Below, one piece after another: positions 11,362 through 25,393 of a DNA stretch of 64,000 bases. Numbering within the stretch: the first letter of the stretch is position 1; the number at the start of each line of letters is the position of its first letter. The DNA lies in NCBI GenBank assembly GCA_013407085.1, contig JACCGJ010001410.1, positions 1-64,000 on the forward strand, read 5' to 3'. A model generated the notes under the pieces. The model saw only the letters and a list, made by a program, of their open reading frames with translations. It was not told the origin of the DNA and made no database searches. This DNA comes from Atriophallophorus winterbourni (taxonomy: Eukaryota > Platyhelminthes > Trematoda > Plagiorchiida > Microphallidae). A program made the position numbers and the translations under genes.

Positions 11362-12580
11362 TTAGTAGCTCTCCGGTATATGCGATTCAGAAGTAAGATT
11401 TCTTTTTGGAGCCATGGTGTTCACTCTTGTGCGGTATAGTCTTGAACCGCGTGTATATATGTGTTCATCATGATAGAAAAACACCCCGGGGAAAAACATC
11501 CAAATATCCGCCGTAATATGTCGTGCAGCCGAGACGCGCTTTTGTAAACCGCTTCGCATCGTGGACGATTTTTCAAACTACCGCAAATACAGACACCCAG
11601 GTCCTTTTCTTCTTCAGTGTACTCCAGATTTCTGTCGCCGAGCTTGTATTGGTAGGAAAAGCCAAGGTTACGAACGATCTGAATGATCTTCGAATTTTGC
11701 TTATTCAATGGCAGTTTTACAAAGCATTCAAATCGTTTTGCAGCAAAATACAATTATCAGCATTGCTGATTCGCCTCCATACTTTTATATCGTCAGCCAA
11801 ACAATATTATATTACTGTTATTTGTTATTGGTTTATTGTTCATATGGACTGGGAACAGTATTGGTCCATGCACTGAGCCTTATGAAACACCGCAAGTGGC
11901 ATCGATTGTCTTCGATAATAGGCCGTCCACACGAACTCTGATTTGTCTGTTGCTGAGGTAATCACATGTGAATTCAAATAATCTTCCAACAATACCATGT
12001 TTCTTTAGCTTGTTCAACAGTGAATTATGATCAACGTTATCGAAATCTTTAGAAATGTCCGGGTAACACGCATGATTACAGCCCTCCGCATCGACAATCC
12101 TCGTCCAATCGTCTAAGCTTGTCAGCAAATTTGTTCGACAAGAGCGATTTCTGCGAAATCCATGTTGAGCAACTGCCAAACGTTGGTTCGTTTCCACATG
12201 TCGCATTATTTCTGAGCTTTTTATTCGCTCAAAGAATTTTGATACCGAAGACAGCAATGTAACCGGCCTGTAATTTTTAACTTCAGAACGGCAACCACAT
12301 TTGTAAATGCGTATTATTCGTCCCAGTTTCCAGTCTGTTGGTACCACGCCAGCTTGGAGCAAATGATTCAAACATGCAGGATATGGTTCAGATAGCTCTG
12401 AACGACAGGTTTTCAGCAGCTTCGGAGTTATCTCGTCTGGTCCTGGAGATATTCTTTCGTTTAAGTTTCGTTAGTACTGAGCTACAACCAGCGAAGTAAT
12501 CCATACCTCACTCAAGGTCAGTAGGTCAAGTCGAATGATTCGTTCCTGATTAGGCTCCGTGGATTTCGTCGCAAAACCCC
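11362..12580 (-). mobile_element. CR1/Jockey-like LINE, RT and 3' part, unit 1
   Basis: The minus strand encodes reverse transcriptase motifs in order: VPTDWKLGRIIRIYKCG, KNYRPVTLLSSVSKFFERI, FRRNRSCRTNLLTSLDDW, YPDISKDFDNVDHNSLL and, after a frame break, GPILFPVH. The catalytic box that should read FADD is disrupted by an extra base (about 11790). The 3' part follows at 11753-11421 (EEEKDLGVCICGSLKN). The 5' half is missing here. The LINE stops abruptly at 12586, the unit boundary. Confidence 0.85.
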
Positions 12581-12586
12581 GGCATA

Positions 12587-12778
12587 CACGTCTCCCGAAT
12601 TCAATTTCCACTCACTCGTTAGACAACAGTTCCATTGTAAGTACCCCGAGAGACCAAATGTCCACCATGCGGTCATATGGTTCATTGTTCCACATCTCGT
12701 GTGCCATGTACTCCGGGGTGCCGCAATGTGTCTGGCAATGTTCACGTGGTCAGCATTAATTGGCCAAACCGAAATCAC
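12587..12778 (-). pseudogene. PKG-like kinase DFG-APE exon, minus, start of unit 2
   Basis: Read on the minus strand after an acceptor-like AAAGCAG: CDFGLAN, two in-frame stops, then HCGTPEYMAHEM and YDRMVDIWSLGVLTMELLS, ending at GTGAGTGG. This is kinase subdomains VII-IX. APE has become AHE. It continues the minus-strand hinge and catalytic-loop exons at 13673-13333. Confidence 0.8.
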
Positions 12779-12949
12779 ACTGCTTTATTCAAATGCGTCA
12801 TTTTGTGACCAAATTAGATTTCATATGATCACTATAATTATCATTAAAGCCTACTCATCTAATGCGAAAACATACCCAGGCGTTTTTTTTAACTCAGTTG
12901 TTACTCTTTCGCTTATTAATCGTTGATCAGTTATTAACTGGATACTATG

Positions 12950-13058
12950 TTCATGCCTGCTATATTGATGTATCAAAGGCATCCGATGAGCTCAACAACA
13001 GCCTGATTCTATCTATAAATGTGTGTCACTTTGCGTGGATCAGGCTTGTAATTTGAAA
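12950..13058 (+). mobile_element. LINE RT scrap plus short-repeat head (unit 2)
   Basis: Same as 5185-5295, with DVSKASDELN in place of DVSKASDKLN. Confidence 0.55.
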
Positions 13059-13332
13059 CAATACCATACCAAAAACCTCAATAGAATTTCGATTGCATCT
13101 ACTGAAATTTATGTAGCTGTCATTCAATGTTACATGTAATGCGATTGCTTTTTTACACCATAAATCCTAAATCTTGATTCTACGCCTTGAATACCCATGA
13201 ATCATGTGCTAAGTCATTAATATCAGTTTATTATTTAGGAATTCATGTTGCAACGTAGATTTCATAATTCTATCTAGAAATAATTTAGAATGAATAATCT
13301 CAGTTTAATACTAATTCAAACACTCACCAATT

Positions 13333-13673
13333 TAACATTTCTCCGTCTTTACATCGCGATGGATCACACCTCGCGTGTGAATGTACCAGAGGGCCTCAAC
13401 CACCGATGCGATCGTCAATCGTGTCATGGTCTCATCGAACGGGCCGCTGAAGTTGAAGAAAAAGTTCAAATTGCACTGCGAAATCAAACGCAAACGAAAG
13501 AAGTGTAAAGCTCGTGACTCACGTATTCCGGTGTAATGACCATATAGATTCATTCGGGCAAGCCTCCAATACCACATAAACGTACTTGCTGTATTTGAAC
13601 GTTTCGTATAATCTATGTGAGAGATAGAAATATGCTTGAGATTGATGTGATTGGTCATTGGTATTTTCAAGTA
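13333..13673 (-). pseudogene. Kinase hinge and catalytic-loop exons, minus, unit 2
   Basis: Counterpart of 5570-5910. The catalytic-loop exon is identical at protein level, including the frameshifted end. One substitution turns the Ser before YETFKYSKYV into Leu. Confidence 0.8.
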
Positions 13674-13802
13674 AATGATTATTCACGAAACGGGTGTATA
13701 AAAGGTAGCTTGAATAATTGAAAGTGAATGCGTTCGAATAAAATGCAATGCTCAGCCTCACACTGCAAATGAGATATATCCATAACCGGAAGACTGGATC
13801 CA

Positions 13803-15599
13803 ATAACTCAGCTCCGGCTTTTTCGGCGATTCCAATCTCTAAAGGTGCAAATCCTTCAAAGGAAATACATTAATAATGCTGTCAAACGATGAAATTTGGC
13901 ATAAATTCGACCTAAAGAACGTATGTTTTGGAAAGGAAAATGTGTATCAAAACTTACTGAATAAAACTATTCACATTGTTATGATTAAAATTAGATTGCA
14001 TCGTTTGGTCATAGCATCCAAACTTCAAATTCAATACGTCCGTCGAAAAACCCCAGAATGAAAAATATTGTCAAATCTCATGGTTGTCGTTTGATATTAG
14101 CGACCCCAACCTCACCATTGCTCAGTCCATTACGGGGATCCATTACGCACTGCGCTTTCGCCATAGACTTGATTTATTTCATGAATCTCGCTCCGTCAAA
14201 CGCTCCCATGACTTTTCAAGATTTGTGTACATTTCACAGGTATTATTCAATGTGGCCGGTTCTGTGAAGTGTCAGACAGTAACTTTTACAGTCTACTGAA
14301 GAATTAGGGAGACCCAAATCACTGGAATTTCATCCTCTCGTTAGAGAACAGATCCATCCTCACTGCGCCAAGTGACCAGATGTCCAACATACGATCGTAC
14401 GGTTTGCTGGTCAAACGTCTCGGGTGCCATGTACTCGAGTGTAGTTAGTCTTTGTGGGTTCACCTGGTCAGATATTTTTGGTCAAAACGAAATTACATCA
14501 CAGAAATGAGATGCGTCATTATTTACACATCTTAGACATCGTCAAATGTTCTTCTTCAAACATGAATGTATACAAATCCAAAGTGATTATAGATTTACGC
14601 AAATTCTTGTGTGATGTAGCTTGTGCGATTAATTCCGTTATGTTCTTTTCGTTGGATTCATGAATCCTAAGATGCGTTATAGTTTATTTGGTTAAAACTT
14701 TGTGGGATTTTCTGGCCACTTTGATCCCATAAATTTATCGATACATATTTTCCAATCAGCATAGAGAAATATAATCTTAGTGCACTTGGTAATTCACTAC
14801 ACACTCACCGATTTGACTTATCCGAATGATGTTTGTGATTAATAAATCTTTCGGCTTCGTATCGCGATAGATGACATATAGCGTGTAAATGTACCAGAGG
14901 GACTCAACCACAGATGAGTCCGTGTCATGGTCTCATCAAATATTCCTCTATAGTTGAAAAACAAGTACAAATCGCACGACGAAATGAAACGCATAGGAAA
15001 GGATTACCAATGCAATGACTCGCGTATTCCGATGTAATGAACATATAGATCCACTTGTGCAAGCTTCCAAAATCATGTAAACATACTTTCTGTCTTTAAA
15101 CGTTTCGTATTAACTGCATCTGAGTTAGAAATATGCTTTGGATTGATGTGATCGATCATGCGATTGATATGTGAAATATTATAAATAATTTCTTACAATC
15201 TGATAAAACGTTTCCACTGCACAAATAGTGTGATTCACCAATAATTATTTTGTAAATCGTTGTATCTTATATTGCGAAAGCATTCAAAACACAGCATTTT
15301 GAGTTTCCGGTATGATAACTCAAATTATATTGTTGATTTTACCTTCTAAAATATAAGGACAGCCCGAAATACAATTGCAAAGTTAATCTAAGTTGCAAAT
15401 TTACTCACCGACAGATGAAAGGGTTCTTTATTTGCAAAGGTATCTGGCGCTTTTCACAGACCCGATTCTGCAGACGTCGATTTACGATGAAGCGTTTCTT
15501 CATCACTTTCAACGCAAATCTACGCGTCGGGTTCTGTTTCTACTTTAGCTTTGAAACACAATTTTGAAATTATCTCTGTCGATAGAAGTTAATATTTCC
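13803..15599 (-). pseudogene. Decayed kinase gene copy, minus, unit 2
   Basis: Counterpart of 6040-7835 with the same exon order. Near 15470-15500 the N-lobe relic differs by a base or two from unit 1. Confidence 0.75.
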
Positions 15600-15910
15600 C
15601 GCAGTTTATTCTCGCCAGTAAAAACTGCATTTATGCTAAAATACTTCCTTTTTGACTTAATATTGTAATCGTTAAAACCAGCAGTAGCCGTTCGAACCAG
15701 ATTGATTCTATTTATCATTAATTTAATACACGATCAGATATTTGAATTTACCAAATTAATATTTCCGTAGTCTCGACTTCCTAGTGTTTTCATGCGTTCG
15801 AAGTTGAAAATGTTCGACTTTTCCCACGAAAATATTTTCATTTCGACGTTCAACATAGTTGACCTTGCTCACATAATCTATCTCGCAAGTAGCGCGACAG
15901 GTTTAAGGGA

Positions 15911-17009
15911 ATGTCGCGCATTTGTGATAATTGTGAGATGGAAACCTTAAGCGACGTCAACAATGTGGAATATGGGATGGAAAATATTTCAAGATTTATC
16001 GACAGAGATAATTTCAAAATTGTTTTTAAGGTGAAGTGGAAAGAGAACCCGACGCGTAGATTTGCGTTGAAAGTGATGAAGAAACGCTTCATCGTTAATC
16101 GATGCCTGCAGAATCGGGTCTGTGAAGAGCGCAACATACTTTTGCAAATGAAGAAACCTTTCATAATTCGGTGAGTCAAATAGCCACTTACATTAACTTT
16201 GTGATTGAATTTAGGATAGTCTTTATATTTCAGAACTTAATATCAACAAAATATTTCGAGTTATCACAACGGAATCTCGAAATGCTGCAGTTCAGATGCT
16301 TTCACAAACTAAGCTACAACGATTTAAAAAATATTTCTTCAGCGATCACACTTTTTGTGTAGTGAAAACTATTAATCAGATTTTTAAAGAAATATTATTG
16401 AAATATCAAATATCTATCGCATGATCAATCTCATCAAACTCAAGCTTATTTCTATCTCTCATCCAGTTTATACGAAACGTTCAAAGACAGAAAGTACGTT
16501 TATATGGTATTGGAGGCTTGCACGAATGGATCTATATGGTCGCTACACCGGAATACGTGAGTCTTCGCATTTACAGTCCTTTCTTTCGCGTTTGATTTCG
16601 CAATGCAATTTGAACTTGTTCTTCAACTTCAGCGGACCATTCGATGAGAACATGACACGATTCAGGATCGCATCGGTGGTTGAAGTCCTCGCGTATATTC
16701 ATCTGCGAGGTGTTATCTATCGCGACGTGAAACCGGAGAACTTGTTGGTAACATCATCCGGATATGTTAAATCGCATACTGTTCTGATTATGAATGCACG
16801 TAGATAATATTTCAACATTCTGATTGAAAAATATTTATCAATTAATTTAAATCAGAGGTATGAGAACTACTCGAAATATAACGAAATAAAAATGACGCAT
16901 CATTGGATTCATGGATAGTTAAAGACGCACCTTGTTCCTGCGATGTGATTTCGTTTTGACCAATCAACTCCGACTAGGTGAACCAACCAACATAAACTGC
17001 AATTTCCAC
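15911..17009 (+). pseudogene. Kinase exons, plus copy, unit 2
   Basis: Counterpart of 8147-9245. Replacements against unit 1 include K to N in EERNILLQMK, N to K before PFIIR, T to R in MTRFRIASVV and M to L in KPENLLV. The Gly-loop loss (DRDNFKIV) is shared. Confidence 0.8.
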
Positions 17010-17613
17010 GAGATAGCTGTAAACGAATAGTGGTAGAAAGGAATGAAGAAAATTATTCAGATATAATGAGATACACGCGTTGATCGATAATGCTAAAGAA
17101 ATATGGAAATTGTGACTGGACTTGATATACAAGATACGTATATCCAAATTGTCTAAAGATTTAAATAATGGTTAATGACCATTAAACAGACGGTTATCGT
17201 GAAACGCATTCTGAATACTAATTGTGAAAGGCGTCCAGAATAAAATCGACAAATCGGTATATTAATGTTCAGTGTTGACCAATGAATCATGCCTATCGGA
17301 ACTTGGATGCCCGAACCATTCACGCCAATAACACACCTCTTGACATGAACAGCAATTTTAATGTCTGATGTTGAGAACCTTTCTAGCGAAATTGATCGAA
17401 ATCGATTTAAGATAATGAAAGTGATAAACGTGGTAGAGTTGAGAAACGATTATCTTCAGATCAGATTTGTTGAACGATGAATTTGAAAAAAATAACAATC
17501 CCTTCCATCAACTCGTCTATCAATCATTTAAATTGAACCGTTAGACTATATCATGCGAAGATAACATCTGAACACTTGTATCGTAAAGTCACCCTAAACG
17601 GGAAAAAGCGACG

Positions 17614-18004
17614 AGACTCACAGATTTCGTTTGACAACAGTGACCAACTCCTCACCATGGCCATGTCAAACATGGCGATCGCTTTTGCAGAGATTTCATC
17701 AGTTAGGGTTCACCTCTCGAAACGTTGCTCCATCAAACGCTGTCAATGCCATTGTACGATTCACTTATAAGTTGCAACCAACCGTCAATGTGACCAGTAC
17801 TATGAAATATCGCAAAATGACGTTTTAAACTCCACCCATGATAGACGTAAACACCAAAAATGCTTTTTTCACTCACTCGTTGGACGGCAGCTTCATTGTG
17901 AGTACTCCAAATGGTCAGAACTCCATCAAACGGTCATGTGGTATGTGATGGTGAACCATGACATGCTCTCATCGAATTGTCAACCGAAATTGAAGAACAA
18001 TTTT
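17614..18004 (-). pseudogene. Kinase DFG-APE and C-terminal exon relics, minus, unit 2
   Basis: Counterpart of 9850-10240. A CATATG to TATAAG change near 17766 ends the overlapping plus-strand frame early, which supports that frame being spurious. Confidence 0.55.
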
Positions 18005-19125
18005 AAAGTTCATATGAACTACAGCATCGAAGGAAACACAATGCAAACCGCTGGCCAATTCAATGAAAATAATGAGTTTTTGAGTCAAATTGAGCTGTGA
18101 TCGCGAATGATATATCGATTAATCGTAGCAATGTTCACAAGAATAAATGATGATGTCGAATGGGCGCGAAATTATTATCGATTAATCAATTTTGCCATGA
18201 AGAATGTTTGTGAAATTTAATGTCGCAAATCGGCAAGTCGAACTCGGAACACTTATACTAACTAAAATTCGTCAAATAGATATTGTTTAACTGGGTGTTG
18301 ATGTTTCGCAATATACGACGTAATAGATCATGTTCTATCACATAATATCCATGGTTAACTAATTGGTTTGGCATGTCTGATGGTTTTCTATAAAAGAAAA
18401 TGATCATATTAAAGTTTTATTTTTAAGCCATTCGGTGGATAAGACATACACCACCGACCTGTGCAATGAGATGTTACCTTGACCTGATCCCATGTACGTA
18501 AACACTCATCATTTTTATACTTGGACATCAAATGACCTGTTACCAAAGCGTTGTAAAATTTGTGTGGTGGACATATATCAAGGTCAACCGTAGAGTGCAG
18601 GCGCTGGTACGAAACTGAATCCAAAAACCTCTTAGTTAAGTGTCGTTTTTAAACGATTAAGAAACGTGCATTCTTACAAGAGCATCAAATGTTCTATTGA
18701 CAAGCACTTGAAACGTTTTGCGCGGTAGACATATATATTGGTTAAAAGTAAATGGAAGCTCATTGATACGTAACTGTATGCATTATCCTAACGTAGTTGT
18801 TGTTTGAAAAAGATTTGGAAACGTGCTATCAAAGATTGTCGAAAATCGCGAAAAAAATTTATTTCGTCGAAGCTTTCACACATAATAGACGGTGACATGT
18901 TTATTGTTGAAGTCAAAAGCTTACTCTGATACCTATATATAAGTGCCCGATGACGGCATACAGCCAGAAACCGGTAATGGTTCGTAAAGGATGGAAAACC
19001 CTAATCTCAAGCCTCAACTGCCTATTGAATATATCCAATCATATAAATGGCTTTAGAAAATTAACTTCAATGGACCCTACAGAGCTGGAGTCCTGTTATA
19101 CAATTCAAACATATAAACAACAAGC

Positions 19126-20340
19126 TTAGTAGCTCTCCGGTATATGCGATTCAGAAGTAAGGTTTCTTTTTGGAGCCATGGTGTTCACTCTTGTGCGGTA
19201 TAGTCTTGAACCGCGTGTATATATGTGTTCATCATGATAGAAAAACACCCCGTGGAAAAACATCCAAATATCCGCCGTAATATGTCGTGCAGCCGAGACG
19301 CGCTTTTGTAAACCGCTTCGCATCGTGGACGATTTTTCAAACTACCGCAAATACAGACACCCAGGTCCTTTTCTTCTTCAGTGTACTCCAGATTTCTGTC
19401 GCCGAGCTTGTATTGGTAGGAAAAGCCAAGGTTACGAACGATCTGAATGATCTTCGAATTTCGCTTATTCAATGGCAGTTTTACAAAGCATTCAAATCGT
19501 TTTGCAGCAAAATACAATTATCAGCATTGCTGATTCGCCTCCATACTTTTATATCGTCAGCCAAACAATATTATATTACTGTTATTTGTTATTGGTTTAT
19601 TGTTCATATGGACTGGGAACAGTATTGGTCCAAGCACTGAGCCTTATGAAACACCGCAAGTGGCATCGATTGTCTTCGATAATAGGCCGTCCACACGAAC
19701 TCTGATTTGTCTGTTGCTGAGGTAATCACATGTGAATTCAAATAATCTTCCAACAATACCATGTTTCTTTAGCTTGTTCAACAGTGAATTATGATCAACG
19801 TTATCGAAATCTTTAGAAATGTCCGGGTAACACGCATGATTACAGCCCTCCGCATCGACAATCCTCGTCCAATCGTCTAAGCTTGTCAGCAAATTTGTTC
19901 GACAAGAGCGATTTCTGCGAAATCCATGTTGAGCAACTGCCAAACGTTGGTTCGTTTCCACATGTCGCATTATTTCTGAGGTTTTTATTCGCTCAAAAAA
20001 TTCTGATACCGAAGACAGCAATGTAACCGGCCTGTAATTTTTAACTTCAGAACGGCAACCACATTTGTAAATGCGTATTATTCGTCCCAGTTTCCAGTCT
20101 GTTGGTACCACGCCAGCTTGGAGCAAATGATTAAACATGCATGATATGGTTCAGATAGCTCTGAACGACAGGTTTTCAGCAGCTTTGGAGTTATCTCGTC
20201 TGGTCCTGGAGATTTTCTTTCGTTTAAGTTTCGTTAGTACTGAGCTACAACCAGCGAAGTAATCCATACCTCACTCAAGGTCAGTATTTGGTCAAAAAGT
20301 CGAAATATTCGTAAAACGTTCCTGAATTTAGTCTCCTGTG
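19126..20340 (-). mobile_element. CR1-like LINE, RT and 3' part, unit 2
   Basis: Counterpart of 11362-12580 with the same disrupted FADD box. Small changes include SVSEFFERIK for SVSKFFERIK. The right end (20283-20361) differs from unit 1 by many small insertions and deletions. Confidence 0.85.
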
Positions 20341-20361
20341 TTTTCGTCGCAAAAGCCGGCA

Positions 20362-20562
20362 TCCGTCTCCCGAATTCCATTTCCCACTCACCTCGTTTTA
20401 GAACAACAGTTCCATTGAAGTACCACCGCGAGAGACCCAAATGTCGCACCATGCGTTCATATGTTTCATTGTGTCACTCTCGTGTGCCATGTATCCGGGG
20501 TGGCCGCAATGTGTCTGGTAATGTTCACACTTGTCACATTATTGGCCAAACCGAATCACACT
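20362..20562 (-). pseudogene. Kinase DFG-APE exon, minus, start of unit 3
   Basis: Counterpart of 12587-12778, recognisable from the shared runs flanking CCGAATTCCATTTCC and the CTGCTTTATTC end. Here the exon is riddled with single-base insertions and deletions, so no frame is kept. Confidence 0.65.
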
Positions 20563-20729
20563 GCTTTATTCAAATGCGTCATTTTGTGACCAAATTAGAT
20601 TTCATATGATCACTATAATTATCATTAAAGCCTACTCATCTAATGCGAAAACATACCCAGGCGTTTTTTTTAACTCAGTTGTTACTCTTTCGCTTATTAA
20701 TCGTTGATCAGTTATTAACTGGATACTAT

Positions 20730-20838
20730 GTTCATGCCTGCTATATTGATGTATCAAAGGCATCCGATAAGCTCAACAACAGCCTGATTCTATCTATAAA
20801 TGTGCGTCACTTTGCGTGGATCAGGCTTGTAATTTGAA
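20730..20838 (+). mobile_element. LINE RT scrap plus short-repeat head (unit 3)
   Basis: Same as 5185-5295 and 12950-13058. Confidence 0.55.
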
Positions 20839-21113
20839 ACAATACCATACCAAAAACCTCAATAGAATTTCGATTGCATCTACTGAAATTTATGTAGCTG
20901 TCATTCAATGTTACATGTAATGCGATTGCTTTTTTACACCATAAATCTTAAATCTTGATTCTACGCCTTGAATACCCATGAATCATTTGCTAAGTCATTA
21001 ATATCAGTTTATTATTTAGGAATTCATGTTGCAACGTAGATTTCATAATTCTATCTAGAAATAATTTAGAATGAATAATCTCAGTTTAATACTAATTCAA
21101 ACACTCACCAATT

Positions 21114-21454
21114 TAACATTTCTCCGTCTTTACATCGCGATGGATCACACCTCGCGTGTGAATGTACCAGAGGGCCTCAACCACCGATGCGATCGTCAAT
21201 CGTGTCATGGTCTCATCGAACGGGCCGCTGAAGTTGAAGAAAAAGTTCAAATTGCACTGCGAAATCAAACGCAAACGAAAGAAGTGTAAAGCTCGTGACT
21301 CACGTATTCCGGTGTAATGACCATATAGATTCATTCGGGCAAGCCTCCAATACCACATAAACGTACTTGCTGTATTTGAACGTTTCGTATGATCTATGTG
21401 AGAGATAGAAATATGCTTGAGATTGATGTGATTGGTCATTGGTATTTTCAAGTA
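21114..21454 (-). pseudogene. Kinase hinge and catalytic-loop exons, minus, unit 3
   Basis: Counterpart of 5570-5910. The protein is identical to unit 1 over both exons. Confidence 0.8.
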
Positions 21455-21583
21455 AATGATTATTCACGAAACGGGTGTATAAAAGGTAGCTTGAATAATT
21501 GAAAGTGAATGCGTTCGAATAAAATGCAATGCTCAGCCTCACACTGCAAATGAGATATATCCATAACCGGAAGACTGGATCCA

Positions 21584-23380
21584 ATAACTCAGCTCCGGCT
21601 TTTTCGGCGATTCCAATCTCTAAAGGTGCAAATCCTTCAAAGGAAATACATTAATAATGCTGTCAAACGATGAAATTTGGCATAAATTCGACCTAAAGAA
21701 CGTATGTTTTGGAAAGGAAAATGTGTATCAAAACTTACTGAATAAAACTATTCACATTGTTATGATTAAAATCAGATTGCATCGTTTGGTCATAGCATCC
21801 AAACTTCAAATTCAATACGTCCGTCGAAAAACCCCAGAATGAAAAATATTGTCAAATCTCATGGTTGTCGTTTGATATTAGCGACCCCAACCTCACCATT
21901 GCTCAGTCCATTACGGGGATCCATTACGCACTGCGCTTTCGCCATAGACTTGATTTATTTTATGAATCTCGCTCCGTCAAACGCTCCCATGACTTTTCAA
22001 GATTTGTGTACATTTCACAGGTATTATTCAATGTGGCCGGTTCTGTGAAGTGTCAGACAGTAACTTTTACAGTCTACTGAAGAATTAGGGAGACCCAAAC
22101 CACTGGAATTTCATCCTCTCGTTAGAGAACAGATCCATCCTCACTGCGCCAAGTGACCAGATGTCCAACATACGATCGTACGGTTTGCTGGTCAAACGTC
22201 TCGGGTGCCATGTACTCGAGTGTAGTTAGTCTTTGTGGGTTCACCTGGTCGGATATTTTTGGTCAAAACGAAATTACATCACAGAAATGAAATGCGTCAT
22301 TATTTACACATCTTAGACATCGTCAAATGTTCTTCTTCAAACATGAATGTATACAAATCCAAAGTGATTATAGATTTACGCAAATTCTTGTGTGATGTAG
22401 CTTGTGCGATTAATTCCGTTATGTTCTTTTCGTTGGATTCATGAATCCTAAGATGCGTTATAGTTTATTTGGTTAAACCTTTGTGGGATTTTCTGGCCAC
22501 TTTGATCCCATAAATTTATCGATACATATTTTCCAATCAGCATAGAGAAATATAATCTTAGTGCACTTGGTAATTCACTACACACTCACCGATTTGACTT
22601 ATCCGAATGATGTTTGTGATTAATAATACTTTCGGCTTCGTATCGCGATAGATGACATATAGCGTGTAAATCTACCAGAGGGACTCAACCACAGATGAGT
22701 CCGTGTCATGGTCTCATCAAATATTCCTCTATAGTTGAAAAACAAGTACAAATCGCACGACGAAATGAAACGCATAGGAAAGGATTACCAATGCAATGAC
22801 TCGCGTATTCCGATGTAATGAACATATAGATCCACTTGTGCAAGCTTCCAAAATCATGTAAACATACTTTCTGTCTTTAAACGTTTCGTATTAACTGCAT
22901 CTGAGTTAGAAATATGCTTTGGATTGATGTGATCGATCATGCGATTGATATGTGAAATATTAATAATAATTTCTTACAATCTGATAAAACGTTTCCACTG
23001 CACAAATAGTGTGATTCACCAATAATTATTTTGTAAATCGTTGTATCTTATATTGCGAAAGCATTCAAAACACAGCATTTTGAGTTTTCGTTATGATAAC
23101 TCAAATTATATTGTTGATTTTACCTTCTAAAATATAAGGACAGCCGAAATACAATTGCAAAGTTAATCTAAGTTGCAAATTTACTCACCGACAGATGAAA
23201 GGGTTCTTTATTTGCAAAGGTATCTGGCGCTTTTCACAGACCCGATTCTGCAGACGTCGATTTACGATGAAGCATTTCTTCATCACTTTCAACGCAAATC
23301 TACGCGTCGGGTTCTGTTTCTACTTTAGCTTTGAAACACAATTTTGAAATTATCTCTGTCGATAGAAGTTAATATTTCCC
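21584..23380 (-). pseudogene. Decayed kinase gene copy, minus, unit 3
   Basis: Counterpart of 6040-7835. Exon order and disabling changes are shared with units 1 and 2. Confidence 0.75.
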
Positions 23381-23690
23381 GCAGTTTATTCTCGCCAGTA
23401 AAAACTGCATTTATGCTAAAATACTTCCTTTTTGACTTAATATTGTAATCGTTAAAACCAGCAGTAGCCGTTCGAACCAGATTGATTCTATTTATCATTA
23501 ATTTAACACACGATCCGATGTTTGAATTTACCAAATTAATATTTCCGTAGTCTCGGCTTCCTAGTGTTTTCATGCGTTCGAAGTTGAAAATGGTCGACTT
23601 TTCCCACGAAAATATTTTCATTTCGACGTTCAACATAGTTGACCTTGCTCACATAATCTATCTCGCAAGTAGCGCGACAGGTTTAAGGGA

Positions 23691-24790
23691 ATGTCGCGCA
23701 TTTGTGATAATTGTGAGATGGAAACCTTAAGCGACGTCAACAATGTGGAATATGGGATGGAAAATATTTCAAGATTTATCGACAGAGATAATTTCAAAAT
23801 TGTTTTTAAGGTGAAGTGGAAAGAGAACCCGACGCGTAGATTTGCGTTGAAAGTGATGAAGAAACGCTTCATCGTTAATCGATGCCTGCAGAATCGGGTC
23901 TGTGAAGAGCGCAACATACTTTTGCAAATGAAGAAACCTTTCATAATTCGGTGAGTCAAATAGCCACTTACATTAACTTTGTGATTGAATTTAGGATAGT
24001 CTTTATATTTCAGAACTTAATATCAACAAAATATTTCGAGTTATCACAACGGAATCTCGAAATGCTGCAGTTCAGATGCTTTCACAAACTAAGCTACAAC
24101 GATTTAAAAAATATTTCTTCAGCGATCACACTTTTTGTGTAGTGAAAACTATTAATCAGATTTTTAAAGAAATATTATTGAAATATCAAATATCTATCGC
24201 ATGATCAATCTCATCAAACTCAAGCTTATTTCTATCTCTCATCCAGTTTATACGAAACGTTCAAAGACAGAAAGTACGTTTATATGGTATTGGAGGCTTG
24301 CACGAATGGATCAATATGGTCACTACACCGGAATACGTGAGTCTTCGCATTTACAGTCCTTTCTTTCGCGTTTGATTTCGCAATGCAATTTGAACTTGTT
24401 CTTCAACTTCAGCGGACCATTCGATGAGAACATGACACGATTCAGGATCGCATCGGTGGTTGAAGTCCTCGCGTATATTCATCTGCGAGGTGTTATCTAT
24501 CGCGACGTGAAACCGGAGAACTTGTTGGTAACATCATCCGGATATGTTAAATCGCATACTGTTCTGATTATGAATGCACGTAGATAATATTTCAACATTC
24601 TGATTGAAAAATATTTATCAATTAATTTAAATCAGAGGTATGAGAACTACTCGAAATATAACGAAATAAAAATGACGCATCATTGGATTCATGGATAGTT
24701 AATGACGCACCTTGTTCCTGCGATGTGATTTCGTTTTGACCAATCAACTCCGACTAGGTGAACCAACCAACATAAACTGTAATTTCCACA
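23691..24790 (+). pseudogene. Kinase exons, plus copy, unit 3
   Basis: Counterpart of 8147-9245. The N-lobe exon is identical to unit 2. The hinge exon has YGHYTG where the other units have YGRYTG in the overlapping frame. The Gly loop is lost as in the others. Confidence 0.8.
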
Positions 24791-25393
24791 AGATAGCTGT
24801 AAACGAATAGTGGTAGAAAGGAATGAAGAAAATTATTCAGATATAATGAGATACACGCGTTGATCGATAATCCTAAAGAAATATGGAAATTGTGACTTGA
24901 CTTGATATACAAGATACGTATATCCAAATTTTCTAAAGATTTAAATAATGGTTAATGACCATTAAACAGACGGTTATCGTGAAAGGCATTCCGAATACTA
25001 ATTGTGAAAGGCGTCCAGAATAAAATCGACAAATCGGTATATTAATGTTCAGTGTTGACCAATGAATCATGCCTATCGGAACTTGGATGCCCGAACCATT
25101 CACGCCAATAACACACCTCTTGACATGAACAGCAATTTTAATGTCTGATGTTGAGAACCTTTCTAGCGAAATTGATCGAAATCGATTTAAGATAATGAAA
25201 GTGATAAACGTGGTAGAGTTGAGAAACGATTATCTTCAGATCAGATTTGTTGAACGATGAATTTGAAAAAAATAACAATCCCTTCCATCAACTCGTCTAT
25301 CAATCATTTAAATTGAACCGTTAGACTATATCATGCGAAGATAACATCTGAACACTTGTATCGTAAAGTCACCCTAAACGGGAAAAAGCGACG

